DNA of 64,000 bases from Zygnema cylindricum (GCA_037447655.1 JBBHKE010002726.1:167938-231937), one strand, 5' to 3'. Shown: positions 23,820 through 35,345, counted from the stretch's first letter. Translations and numbers: made by a program. Notes: a model not told the origin generated them from the sequence alone.

Positions 23820-23940
23820 GTTTGACTTTCGATGGTTTGTCTTTGGGTGGTTTGACTTTGGGTGGTTTGACTTTTGGGGGGTTGACTTTTGGGTGTTTGA
23901 CTTTGGTGGTTTGACTTTTGTGGTTTGACTTTTGTGCCTC
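23820..23940 (+). repeat. GGTTTGACTTTTG minisatellite after the lipocalin donor
   Basis: About eight imperfect 10-17-base units built on GGTTTGACTTTGG, starting at the donor site itself (GTTTGACTTT). Unit drift could affect splicing of this intron. Confidence 0.85.
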
Positions 23941-24415
23941 CGGAGAGGTCTCCTTTTTCCTTCCCTCCTTCCTTTCCATTTTTTTTCTTTCATTACTCTT
24001 GCTTTTTTTTTTATTTTTGGGTTCGTTTTGTTTATTCTTTTAGTTCTCTTATTTGTTGCTGGTCTTTTTTTTTTTTGTGTTTCTTAAAATCTTTTCCCAA
24101 AGATGAATGAGTCTATTTTTTTACCTCCTTGCCTCTCTCCCTCTTATTTTTTTTGCCCTCCTCCTATTTCCTATCCTTCTCTCCTCCTGTCTTAACTTGC
24201 TCTCTCCCTCTTTCTCCCTCTCCCCCACACTATTTCCCGAACTCTCATTCCTTTACCTCCCACTTTTTTCACTCTCCTCTTCTCCTTCTCTCCTCCTCTT
24301 CTCCTCTCCTCTCTTCTCCTAGGTTCCCACTCTTCTTGTCAGTCTGTCTTCCTCTTCATCTCTTGCACTCCCTCTCTCTCCACTGCTCTTCACTCTCTCC
24401 CTTTTCCTTCCTATC
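23941..24415. repeat. Pyrimidine-rich tract
   Basis: Mostly C and T on the plus strand, ending exactly at the left edge of duplication copy B. The long Leu/Ser/Pro frames here come from composition. Confidence 0.7.
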
Positions 24416-24672
24416 AAGGAGGATGGCCACCTGGAGTAAAATTTTCAGTGCGTGGAATTTCCACAGTTTTATTATTTAAGACGGAAACATGCCCAGGGAA
24501 TAATATGAAGGGAATGAATAATATGCAAACAATATGATCTCTCAACATTTGCTGAAAACGATAATTATGAATTTGAAGCAGAAAAAACATACACATAGAT
24601 TCATCGGACATAGGAATCATAAAGAACTGAGCCAGCATCACATTATTCTTTTACTATGAGAAGGGCTCTCAC

Positions 24673-24708
24673 CTGAACGGATGAAAACTTCAACGCAGAA
24701 GCTGCCAT
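24673..24708 (-). pseudogene. Duplicated SEH1 exon 1 (possible alternative first exon)
   Basis: All twelve codons, the ATG (24708-24706) and the donor (CAG/GTGAGAG) match exon 1 at 20835-20870. The base at -3 becomes A in this copy (ACCATGG instead of CCCATGG), a slightly better start context. It lies 3.8 kb upstream of the primary copy on the same strand, so a transcript from here could splice to exon 2 and make the same protein. Whether it is used is unknown. Confidence 0.6.
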
Positions 24709-24956
24709 GGTAAACCCTAAAGAAGGAAAGGTGAGCAGTCGATGGTATCATGAAACACAATGAAATGCCATGAATCTTGTATGAGTCATGCAGCACTTTA
24801 TTATGTATTATGCGTCACATACCAAATATTTTACCATAGATCAATGAGCCATGCATTATGTTTCAATCGAAAGTTCGAAACGTACATATCGTACGAGCAG
24901 CGTGTAAAGTACGAACTCTAATTTTGTTCCAGACTTCCAGTACACTTGGTTTATAC

Positions 24957-26735
24957 CATAGTTGTTCACGGCGATTAGTGCGAACGTACCGTACGCGACG
25001 AATTATACGTAACAAACGCATTGAACCTTTTGATCAAATCGTAAAAAATCGTTAATGAATTTCCTTCCGTACTATTCCGTACATAAAAAAACAAAAAACT
25101 ATTACATATAACGCAGTGTGCAAGTCTTTTCAGTTAAATGAGCGGTAAAACAATAAACCGTTTATATTTTTATCACACACATCACCTATATCGAAGCTTC
25201 TTCACCAACCGGTAGTCCATGTGTCCACCTTAGGTTACGATGAACTTGTGACGTACCCAGGTTCGAATTTCACTAAGGTAAAATTTTGTGAAATTTCGTC
25301 TGTCCGAGCCTATCTGACAGACAGACATGGCCGCCTTCTGTCTGCCTTCTTTCTCTATCTCGCAGACAGCGCATTACTCCAAAAAAAGAAATACAGACCA
25401 AGAACTAATGACATTTACCCACTCCTCTCCTCGATTTCTAGGCATGATTGCTTTTGTCGAAGTCCGGAGGCGAGGATAGTCAAAAGCTTGGGAGGGAGGA
25501 GGGTAGGATATGGGGAAGCGGCTTCCTCGCGGTTTCGTTTTCAATGTTCCATGGCGTCTTCTTTCAAAAAAAATTGAAGACGACGCCTGTACAAATATAT
25601 CGAAGCTTCTTCACCAACCGGTAGTCCATGTGTCCACCTTAGGTTACGATGAACTTGTGACGTACCCAGGTTCGAATTTCACTAAGGTAAAATTTTGTGA
25701 AATTTCGTCTGTCCGAGCCTATCTGACAGACAGACATGGCCGCCTTCTGTCTGCCTTCTTTCTCTATCTCGCAGACAGCGCATTACTCCAAAAAAAGAAA
25801 TACAGACCAAGAACTAATGACATTTACCCACTCCTCTCCTCGATTTCTAGGCATGATTGCTTTTGTCGAAGTCCGGAGGCGAGGATAGTCAAAAGCTTGG
25901 GAGGGAGGAGGGTAGGATATGGGGAAGCGGCTTCCTCGCGGTTTCGTTTTCAATGTTCCATGGCGTCTTCTTTCAAAAAAAATTGAAGACGACGCCTGTA
26001 CAAATATATCGAAGCTTCTTCACCAACCGGTAGTCCATGTGTCCACCTTAGGTTACGATGAACTTGTGACGTACCCAGGTTCGAATTTCACTAAGGTAAA
26101 ATTTTGTGAAATTTCGTCTGTCCGAGCCTATCTGACAGACAGACATGGCCGCCTTCTGTCTGCCTTCTTTCTCTATCTCGCAGACAGCGCATTACTCCAA
26201 AAAAAGAAATACAGACCAAGAACTAATGACATTTACCCACTCCTCTCCTCGATTTCTAGGCATGATTGCTTTTGTCGAAGTCCGGAGGCGAGGATAGTCA
26301 AAAGCTTGGGAGGGAGGAGGGTAGGATATGGGGAAGCGGCTTCCTCGCGGTTTCGTTTTCAATGTTCCATGGCGTCTTCTTTCAAAAAAAATTGAAGACG
26401 ACGCCTGTACAAATTTCAAATTGAACGCGCGAAATTATGGTGACGTTCAACGTCTCTTTTCGAAAATGTCCGTACATTTTCGATTCTAAAACGTACAACT
26501 TCCGTGGTATTTCTGTTCAGTTCACTGAACAGAAAGTACCAATAACTACGACGCGTATATCCCGTTTTATTCCGTACATATCCGTAAAATAATTTTCAGT
26601 TAATTTGTTTACATGTTTCCGTAAATACTTCAGTTTCAGTTTACAGTAGACGTTTTTTAACGATTTTTTCAAAAGTCACGAATTATACGTTTCAATCGTA
26701 AAAAAGGAAAAAATCGTGCGATTTGAACAACTATG
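24957..26735. mobile_element. CATAGTTG-family hAT-like element enlarged by tandem repeats
   Basis: Starts CATAGTTGTTCACGGCG and ends TTTGAACAACTATG. It is flanked by the perfect 8-bp duplication GTTTATAC (24949-24956 and 26736-26743). The empty site CACTTGGTTTATACGAAAC survives in copy A. An 8-bp duplication with short inverted ends points to hAT. The core resembles the 482-bp relatives; the extra length is mostly the 409-bp tandem array. Confidence 0.92.
25187..26413. repeat. Three perfect 409-bp tandem repeats
   Basis: The unit contains TCGAAGCTTCTTCACCAACC at 25192, 25601 and 26010. The copies appear identical. Each gives the same 158-codon open frame running across the junction, which has no domain and no start context; I treat it as a by-product of the repeat. 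Confidence 0.93.
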
Positions 26736-27320
26736 GTTTATACGAAACTTTGTAAGCTTGAATGTTCACAGTTTAAAGCGGCGGGAGCTACAGTGTTTTC
26801 GACTTCGTTTCTATTTCCGCCGTACCATATATATAAGTATTCGTACATATATCGTACGGTACACATATCGTACGGTATAAATCTCACGTGTGATTTGAGC
26901 AGAAGGACGAGATGTAAACGTCCAAGGGGTGTCTGCAAAGTTCAAACCCACCTTAAATTCGATCATTTTTTCTGCGACAACACCAAATTTCGCTCTTTGA
27001 TCTCGCAACCATGTTCTGTACACCTTGAATCGTTATTAGCGTATAGAAATTATTAGTGTACCATATATATAACTATATAAGTACTCGTACATATCTCATA
27101 CGGTACACATATCGTACGGTAGAAATCTCACGTGTGATTTGAGCAGAAGGACAAGAGATGTAAACGTCCAAGGGGTGTCTGCAAAGTGCACACACCTTAA
27201 ATTCGATCATTTTTTTTGCAACAACACCAAATTTCGCTCTTTGATCTCGCAACCATGTTCTGTACTTTGATGGTCTTATACCGTCGCGTTTTTTACAATA
27301 AAAAATTCTTCCCTTAGAAC

Positions 27321-27802
27321 CATAGTTGTTCACGGCGTTTAGTGCGAACGATTTAATCGCGACGAATTATATGTAACAAACGCATTGAACCTTTTGAAAA
27401 AATCGTAAAAATCGTTAATGAATTTTCGTCCGTACTATTCCGTACATGTAAACAAAAATAAATTTCACACATATCGCAGTTTGTACCATTTTCGTACATT
27501 TTCCGCATCTTTTCGTAATAGTCCGTACATTTTTGGTACATTTCCGTACATTTCCGTAAAATTTATGTTCAGTTTACCGGACAGAAAGTACTACGAAGTG
27601 CAACGTATCTTTTCGTCAAATTTCGTACATTTACCATACAAAACCGTACAGTTATTGTAAAATACCGTACAATTTCCGTGAATTAGCCGTTCAGTTTACC
27701 GGACAGAAAGTACATTGCGTTTTTTTCCGATTTATTCAAAAGTCACGAATTATACGTTTTAATCGGAAAAAAGGAAAAAATCGCGCGATTTGAACAACTA
27801 TG
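27321..27802. mobile_element. CATAGTTG-family hAT-like MITE, copy 2
   Basis: 482 bp with the same termini as 21696-22177. Flanked on both sides by CTTAGAAC (27313-27320 and 27803-27810), an 8-bp hAT-type target duplication. Confidence 0.9.
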
Positions 27803-27810
27803 CTTAGAAC

Positions 27811-28116
27811 CATAGTTCAAAAGTAGGCGTTTTTATGGTAGGCCTTTGGTCGGCGCCTTTATTGTAAGTTGTGTTATCGGCTTTTCATGTGATCTTCTTA
27901 GATCGCTACTTTGATCGGCCACTGTCCGATCGTCCGAATCTGGCGGTGTAAATAAAAAAAATTGGTCCGAATATTTTAATTGGTCCAATTTTTGGTCCGA
28001 ATGTTTTAATTGGTCCGAATAGGTCCGAATACAATATGGGTCTTAAGGTCATATTGTATGTTTTGCATACAATAGGCATATTGTATGGGCCTACTTTCAC
28101 CTACTTTTGAACTATG
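27811..28116. mobile_element. CATAGTTCAAAAG-family hAT-like MITE
   Basis: 306 bp with inverted ends CATAGTTCAAAAGTAGG and its complement. Flanked by CTTAGAAC at 27803-27810 and 28117-28124, the same 8-mer used by its left neighbour. Internal runs of TTGGTCCGAAT. Confidence 0.9.
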
Positions 28117-28124
28117 CTTAGAAC

Positions 28125-28517
28125 AAATTTAAGGTTTTCACCTTTTCATAGCTGTCGACCCACCGATTTTCGTATGTTGATCAAGCTTACGGACACACTT
28201 TGCCGACTGCTAAGCCAAAATAAACAGAAATAACGTTGCTGGCTACAATTTGCCGGCTAACGTTTGACTCATCGCGTCACGACAGAATGCCACCCTGGAT
28301 TAGGGTACTTTCGCATGTAACCGAAACTTAGTCTTGCTACTTTATTTTTTAGCGAAGATTCTCCGTACAAATTTCAGAGCATTCGTATGTAAAGAAATGA
28401 AATCGTAACTTTAGATTGTGACGGATGTAGGCGTGGGTGTAATTTGTGACGATTGTAGACGCATACAAAACTCGCGACAATTGATGACGTTTACAAAATA
28501 GAGACGGTTGTAAACGT
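28125..28517. other. No gene recognised
   Basis: Unique AT-rich DNA between two small inverted-repeat elements. Confidence 0.4.
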
Positions 28518-29060
28518 CTACACCGCGAATCGTTATTAATGTCAAAGTCACTAATTTGGGTTCTTAAAATTTTGATTTTTTTCCTCGAATAGGGTACATG
28601 ATTTTAATTCTTCCTTGACGTTAATTAAGGTACCGTACAAAATAGCGCAAAGAACGAAAATACAATAAGATCCAAATAGTGTGGTGTACGGTTGATGTCA
28701 GACCGTACATAAATGTACCTTTTCAAGTCAAAAATTTGCAAAAAATGAATTAAATCAAACGCGCACGCATACCAACGTGCGCTAAAAAAACCGGATTATT
28801 CTGACACGTAAATTAGTCTGACATGTACGAATATTTAAATTTCACGACAACGTACGATTTCAAATATTTTGTACGGATACATATATTAATGTATATATTC
28901 GTACGGCGAATATTCCATTTTTGCTGTTCCCAAATTAGCATATTGCCGAAATTAGAATACACCTTTTAAAAAAAAAAACAAATTCTTAATTAGTATCAAT
29001 TACGGTAAATTTTATTCAACACTACTTAAACTTTTACACTAATAACGATTCGCGGTGTAG
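28518..29060. mobile_element. MITE with CTACACCGC termini
   Basis: 543 bp with inverted ends of about 20 bp (CTACACCGCGAATCGTTATT and complement). The same termini, with CTACACCGCC, recur at 50989-51212. Flanks do not show a clear target duplication. Confidence 0.8.
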
Positions 29061-29839
29061 CTACTTGTGACATTGTAGATGTTTAGGGTTTGTGACATTT
29101 TGACGACACGTGTACTTATGATTGCGTCGACGTCACAAATTCCAAAACATTCCGCCATGGTTTACCGATTTTGTTTTTTCCTCCGTTCTCACTCTACTTG
29201 CCACCAAAACAAGCTAAAAGAGAGCCAAAATAAATATTTTTTAAAGATCTTTCATTTGATACCTTTTTTGCCTATTTTCATTGCAACAATTGTGAGATAG
29301 GCGCGTTAGTGGGAGAGGGAGAGAGAGAGAGTGGCTTTCACGGACTTTGCTTTTGCAAAATGGCGTCCGTTGGTCGAAACCCCCTCCACAGCCCCTATAC
29401 GGAAAAAAGCGCACGGAAAAAAATCACGCATAGGCTGGAAACTTGCGGTGGTTTTTTTTTTGGTACTCCGCGCTCAAAATTTGTTAAAAACTTCCGGCAC
29501 GTGCGACAACGTCTACCTATTCGTTTACCTCATAGAACTTTATTTAAAATCACCTCGTGAGGTGATTTTATATAAAGTTTGAAGATGAGGTGGAAGGACG
29601 CGAAATTGGGTCGAAATGCGCTAGACGACAAACTGCTTCACGTTAGACGACAAATTGCAGTACATTTAAAGTTGTAAGGTAACACAACTTGTACGGTGTC
29701 AATTTCATTTTTTTGGTACAGCTTCGGATTTTCTCGTTTTTTACGACAGAAAATAAATGTAACTTTAGCACATGTGAAAGTACCCTTAGTCATATACACG
29801 TCATTTATGTGTTGAGTGTGTTACGTATCGAAGGCCCCT
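29061..29839. other. No gene recognised; one strong palindrome
   Basis: An ATGG-start frame near 29357 (67 codons) follows a GA-rich leader but has no recognisable domain and no clear splice donor. A palindrome lies at 29536-29579: 21-base arms with one mismatch and the centre CACCTCGTGAGGTG. Confidence 0.4.
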
Positions 29840-30192
29840 TGCCGATATTCGATATGATAATCGATTTATGGAGGAGCTTAATATCTCGATGCATATGCGA
29901 TATATCGGTCGATATCGCGATATATTGAAGTAACGCTAGGTAAAAAAAAAAAAACAAAAGCCCCCCTCACGCCACCCCCTCCCCCGTGGCAAGCGCTCAG
30001 TGGGGGGACGCGCGAAGAATTTTCGTACGGTTTACCGCATAAGATCTGTATGTACACCCACCTCCAACCAAATATATCGCGATATAATATGCTGGTCCCG
30101 GTACGATATATCGAGGCCTCTAACTGATCGATAAACGATATATCGAATATCGAATTGATCGCGATATGATTGTACCCGATACACAACATTAG
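29840..30192. repeat. Remnant of the TAGTG / CGATAT element family
   Basis: Dense in GATATATCG words and ends CCGATACACAACATTAG, matching the right terminus of the element at 11654-12450. Confidence 0.65.
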
Positions 30193-31473
30193 TGTTGACC
30201 CATTTGGTAAATTTAGGAATTCCGCGCGACATATTTATATCGAATATAAATATGGCCATTCTCGTTGCGAAACGATCACTGATGCGATAGAAAATCCGTA
30301 CAGAGCTCATACACCGTCGATTAATCCACATATTTTTGTCGACGTATATCCAATAAGGATAAGCCAAATGATTTGACAAGTACGTCCATCCCATGAATGG
30401 TGCAATTTTGCCAATGGAAAATGGTCATATCTTTAAGTTAACCGTCATCTATGGACCACCCGGTAGCCGAAGAACGTGGTCGAGAGCAAATTTGGTAACG
30501 TGAGGCATTAGTGTGACCACCAAAACAACTACCTTTTCTAAAAACTAGTACTGTCGGTTCGAAGGAGAGTGAGACGTCGAGCGAAATTATTTGGGTTCAA
30601 ATATAAGAGAAACATAGCCCATGCTTCGTCTCTTATTTGACAAAGTAAAGGCATGAATATCATGATGATAGTCGTGAACACCGTGACATCTTCCAATGTC
30701 AACCAGTGTTGCTTAACCAGTTCGTTAGTTATGGTCATTAGCAACGCTCTTTATATTGGGCGATTGGTCTTTTTCTTTCTTAGGGGTCAAAAACCAATTT
30801 TTTCAAATATTCTAATGAGGTTATTCCATGTTTCGTTTTTTTTGGAACCAATCAAAACAAACATTTTGTTTGCATAGATTCTAAGGAATGTTTATCTTGA
30901 CGCTCTTCCTCAAATTCCATTTGTTTTCTTAGACTTAGAGAAGCTCGAGGGGCACCCTACTATTGGATAAAATTGATAATGGTGAGATGTTTCATGTGGG
31001 ACATAAACATGTTGTTGCGCGTCTTCAATGAGGCATATTTATTTCTTTAAGTCTCACGATAATTTTGCACAATGGTGCGTTATCGTGTTTTTAAAAATAG
31101 ATTTGCTCAAACTTTGTTCATGTTGGGTTGGCTTGTTCCTTTTTATGTTATGATTAAGTAACATTACAAGATAGAAAAAAAATCAAAAGTTACACAATTT
31201 TTGCGATTGCAGTTCAATATATTTCCAAATTTGTTACGCTGCTCGTTGCGTCGAGCAACTTTTTATCGTAAGGCTTTTTAAACTACGAACTTAATTTTAT
31301 AAATGTATGGAAATCTTTGTTGGTGTTGCTGTTGGTGGATAAATTTATGGATTATCGACTCTCCCAATTGCATTGATTCTCGTTTATGCGTATTACTAAT
31401 GTAGAGCATACTATGTTTTGTTTCCACTTATCGCAGATAAGGAATTTGTTGGTCTCGGAGCGATATATCAGGA
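30193..31473. other. No clear gene; possibly decayed LINE fragment
   Basis: A short readable stretch near 30414-30510 (VIYGPPGSRRTW) resembles a non-LTR endonuclease motif, and another near 30920 reads VFLDLEK. Nothing longer supports this. The right end belongs to the CGATAT-rich family into which the gypsy element inserted. Confidence 0.3.
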
Positions 31474-31478
31474 CCCCT

Positions 31479-31769
31479 AACGAGCGTGCCGGATTGACGT
31501 GAGGGAAAGGCCCACAACTCGGAGTCATCGGCATTGGAGTCTTGCAAATAAACCCCGAATGCGAATGCTTCCCAAAATGATGATCATGCCCACTGCTGCC
31601 CACATCCTTCCCATAGATATGCATGCAAAATAGGAGATATGCTTGGACAGGGAATAGGGATGAGGGCAAGGGGGAAGGCGAAAGTTATCCCCTCCCCTTT
31701 CCTTCCCCCCCCCCTTGGCCGGGGAGAGGGGATTTGGGTCTCGGTAATCGGACTGATCTCCCAATTTAG
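31479..31769. repeat. Segment duplicated on both sides of the gypsy 3' LTR (outer copy)
   Basis: From CGAGCGTGCC to CTCCCAATTT this repeats 32950-33235 with a few differences. The run of C and the word GGCCGGGGAGAGGGGATTTG are shared. Confidence 0.9.
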
Positions 31770-32944
31770 TGCTTCCTCTACGAGAAGTCGATCGCACTTG
31801 TTCCTTCAAAACCCATTGTCTTGATCAAAGGGGTTTTAGTTTACTCAGGGAGGATCACTCCAAAGCAAAGAGAACTCCAGATGAAGACACAAATGCACTA
31901 CCACGTAGAAATATATAGGAAATAGGATTGGCTTTCCAGATTTAACAATATCACCTTGTCCCAAAAAAGAGAATAAAAGAAATAGAATGTGAAATATAGC
32001 GAAGCAAGCTTAACCTACCCCAGCAATAAACGATGACAGCGAGAGAAAGGCGATCCCTCTCCCGATAGTATCATAAATAGGTATGGTGCTCGTTCAATCT
32101 CCAGTGTCCGCAGCTCGGAACCGGCTAAACCTTTCTTGGTTTCAAACAGCAAAAAGTCCAAAAATCACCCAAAAAGTTGATAGTGCCAACTACCCACCCG
32201 GACTGTGATTCCCACAAAAGACAGATCCAAAACTAAGATGGCAATAGAGTCAAACAAAACAAAGATTCTCCAAAAGAAGGTTTGTTGGAATTTCTGAGAG
32301 TTTTCACTGGAGAGAGTACTGAAAAGCAACCTGGTCTCTTTCGACCCCAAGCGCCTTATACATCAAAATTTGTCAAATTGCAGGTCCGAAAGTCAAAGCT
32401 ATGCTATTAAACAATGAGCGACAAGCAAGTGTAATTGAACTAACACAAGACAAAATAATCCGTACAACACTCGGGGCAAAAAGTTCTGCTCCGGACTGCG
32501 GCTAGATCCGCGGCCGGAAGTTATTATTCGGTCCACTATTATAAGACAAAGTCCTGAAAGGGACACTAACTTGCAAGACTTTGACCTAACGTAATTAATG
32601 GACAAAAAGTCAGCTGAGGCAGAACTAAATTCCTACTGACGGCTACTAGCATAATCTAAATGCAAATCCGGAAAGTTACGTGGCAATCCACAATGTACCC
32701 CCCATAGGGGCTGGTGGCAAATGGTTCCATGTAACCCAATGGTAATCTTTCAGACGGTATAACTTGTTGGTTCGGCCTTCGTTAGGCGCGAAACAAAGTG
32801 CGTTCTCCTCAGTTGGGAAAATCCAAGAATCTGGTCCAAATGGGTGCACTCCTTCCTCCGTACAATGATGACCGTACAGTTGGAAAAGGTCTCGGAAATC
32901 CTTGGTGATATAAAGGTGTGCTTGTAAAGCACATGAGCTTGACA
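31770..32944 (-). repeat. 3' LTR of the gypsy element
   Basis: Near-identical to 49373-50543. In element sense it starts TGTCAAGCTCATGTG and ends GAGGAAGCA. Confidence 0.9.
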
Positions 32945-32949
32945 GCTGT

Positions 32950-33235
32950 CGAGCGTGCCCGATTGACGTGAGGGAAAGGCCCATAGCTCGGAGTCGTCGG
33001 CATTGTAGTCATGCAAATAAACCCCGAATGCGAATGCTTTCCAAAATGATGATCATACCCACTGCAGCCCACATCCCTCCTATAGATATGCATGCAAAAT
33101 AGGAGATGCTTGGACAGGGAATAGGGATGAGGGCAAGGGGTAAGGCGAAAGTTATCCCCTCCCTTTTTCTTTCCCCCCCCCTCGGCCGGGGAGAGGGGAT
33201 TTGGGTCTCGCTAATCGGACTGATCTCCCAATTTC
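32950..33235. repeat. Segment duplicated on both sides of the gypsy 3' LTR (inner copy)
   Basis: Partner of 31479-31769, at the 3' end of the internal region. No coding frame is credible here. Confidence 0.9.
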
Positions 33236-33455
33236 CCCCCCTCAGGGTCAACTGTGACTAAGATATTAAACAATTACCCGCTCCATTCGCATTTCCCACA
33301 GAACCAAGTACTGGAGGGAAAAGGGTGTGGCTCCCAAGAGGAGGGGAAATAGGATGAATGCCAACCTTGACCACACTGATTGTAGACCAATATGTCTTGT
33401 AGCTGGGAGGACTGATTGCAAGTTGAGGAACAGGAAGGAGGGTCGGCAAAGTAAG

Positions 33456-34270
33456 TTAAGTGGAAAGTGGGTTGTCTTCCAATCCGCGAAGATGGCAGGG
33501 GGCCACATTGATCTGATTCTCTTTAATTTGTCGACCATCCCTTCCCTCCAAGGTGAGAACCCCTTTGTTTGAAACTTCGACCACTCTCAAAATTACTCTC
33601 CCGACAGAAATATCCAGCGTGTCTTTCTTCTGTTGCATCTGATATACAAAGTCCCCGGCATAAATCGTCGCTGCCGAGGCACATAATTACCGCTCCAGCG
33701 TTGAGAATACCACAACTGATCTCGGTGTTGAGCCGCCTGCAAACTGCCCATGGTGAGAGGCATCTCTCGGTGGAATGTCTTGGCTCCGTCAGCGATCAAT
33801 TTTTCAACTGTGCCCTTATCATCCATCTCTGGGAGGACCACCACTTTGGCCAATGCAGCCCCGGGCAAGATGGGATGCCGCCCAAATAGAATAAAATAAG
33901 GGCTATAGGAGTGGAGAGAAGCTTGCCTGCTGAACCTGTAACCCATAGCAATCGAAGGCACTTCTCTGTCCCACTCCCCCAAATCTTTTTCAACTGCATA
34001 TTTCCGTAGTGACCACTTCAATGTTTGTACACACCTTTCGGCCAAACCGTCGGCTTGAGGGTGGTCACGACTAGTGAACCGATGGTCGACCAGGCATTTT
34101 TCTAAGAGGTTGGAAAATTCTTCGGCGCATTTGGAGCCTTGGTCGGTTAGAACTTCCGCAGGCGCCCTGAATTGGGCTAAAACCCTCTACAAAAAGGCAT
34201 CGGCAATCGCCTTGGACTCCTTCCGGGAGAACCACCAACTCGATCCACTTGGAAAAATGTTGTATCATGA
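33456..34270 (-). pseudogene. gypsy integrase, C-terminal part
   Basis: Resumes after copia copy 2 with HFSKWIELV (34240-34270). A block with TDQGSKC follows, carrying the second catalytic Asp, then DHPQADGLAERCVQTLKW near 34020-34075 with the catalytic Glu. The GPY/F-type C-terminal domain is at 33456-33700 (ILRVVEVSNKGVLTLEGRDG). Frame changes near 34060 and 33620. Confidence 0.88.
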
Positions 34271-34272
34271 CC

Positions 34273-35330
34273 TGTACAAAGCTGTAGAAATTAATGGTTT
34301 TTAAGTATTTTCTAGGTCTGAATAGAAATAAAGAAGCCGAGGCAGTCTACCTCTAACTTCTCTCTCCAACTCTCAAACTTGTCGCAGTCAATGAGAAATT
34401 GGAGAGGAAGCTAGAGCCATGGCTACCTAGGCTATCCTCACGTTTACGGGAAATTTATATTAGTCTAGGGATTAATTACTAAAAGATATGAGCCGGCGAC
34501 AGGATTTGATCCTGGTACCTGCCGGCCGTCAGAAAGTAGATAGCCGATAGCCTTAGCCGTTAAGTCTAGAAGTAGTGTTACGTAATATATAGTACGATAA
34601 TAATTTTAACTTGTACACGTAGGATAAATCATTTAACTATAACTGTTAACAGGATACATAGATATGGTAGTGTAAAAGTACGAATTGCGGTACGGTTAAG
34701 AAATCAATACCATGCATTGATTTCGTAAGCGAAACAAATACCGTGCATGTATTTATTACGGCTACGATCAAATGCGAGTTTAATCGGACGGCCGGAATTA
34801 GCGCCGAGATCGCGGAAGGAGAATTCGGCAGTTTGTGGGCATCGCCACATCGGATGACACGTGGCGATGTATCATTGGAGCGCGACATCTCCGAGGATTA
34901 AAGGAGCGAATCCGGATATTCCACGTGTGGACATTTAGGCCATGTCGTACAATGTCCGTACATAAAGTACACCGGCAGCTGTACTTTTGCGTATGGAACT
35001 GTAATCTGATTGGTTCCGTACATCAGTAGATTGAGTGTGTGAGAGAGATAGGACTTAGAAAAATTAGAAGATAGGACCCTCTCTCCCAGAGAGCTTCTGT
35101 ACAAAAGGTCAACTTTGACCTTCTATAACTTACTGCTCTGGGGAGCAAATTCAGAGATTCTTTTTGCTATCGACTCAGGGGAGTCTTGCCTTCACAGGGG
35201 TGAAGGTGATCAGAGTTTTTGTCTGCCAAGGTGGCAGTAATTTTTGCTTAAACACAAAGGGGTCAGGATTATCCTAGAGGCTTCTTGGAAGCTGTCCACT
35301 CTGAGGACTTATGGAGGTCTTAGAGTTTCA
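34273..35330 (+). repeat. 5' LTR of copia copy 2
   Basis: Partner of 39687-40743, with few substitutions. Related in parts to the LTR of copy 1 and to the fragment at 56899-57510. Confidence 0.92.
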
Positions 35331-35345
35331 GGTTATGGGCCCACC
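35331..35345 (+). promoter_or_regulatory. Primer-binding site of copia copy 2 (half-tRNA type)
   Basis: GGTTATGGGCCCACC follows the LTR directly. It is complementary over all 15 bases to the anticodon arm of plant initiator tRNA-Met (GGTGGGCCCATAACC, from memory). The Drosophila copia element is known to prime from a 5' half of this tRNA in the same way. The ATG at 35335-35337 is also the apparent gag start. Confidence 0.8.

Larger units (their letters stand above)
24416..27802. repeat. Segmental duplication, copy B (carries an inserted element)
   Basis: Second copy of 20578-22177. It holds a 1779-bp hAT-like insertion at 24957-26735, absent from copy A, so that insertion came after the duplication. 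The right edge coincides with the end of the CATAGTTG-family element. Confidence 0.93.

Noticed and set aside
25510-26395. Repeated 158-codon open frames
   Set aside because: They are identical because the 409-bp DNA unit is repeated. The frame crosses unit junctions, lacks a domain and lies inside a non-autonomous element.
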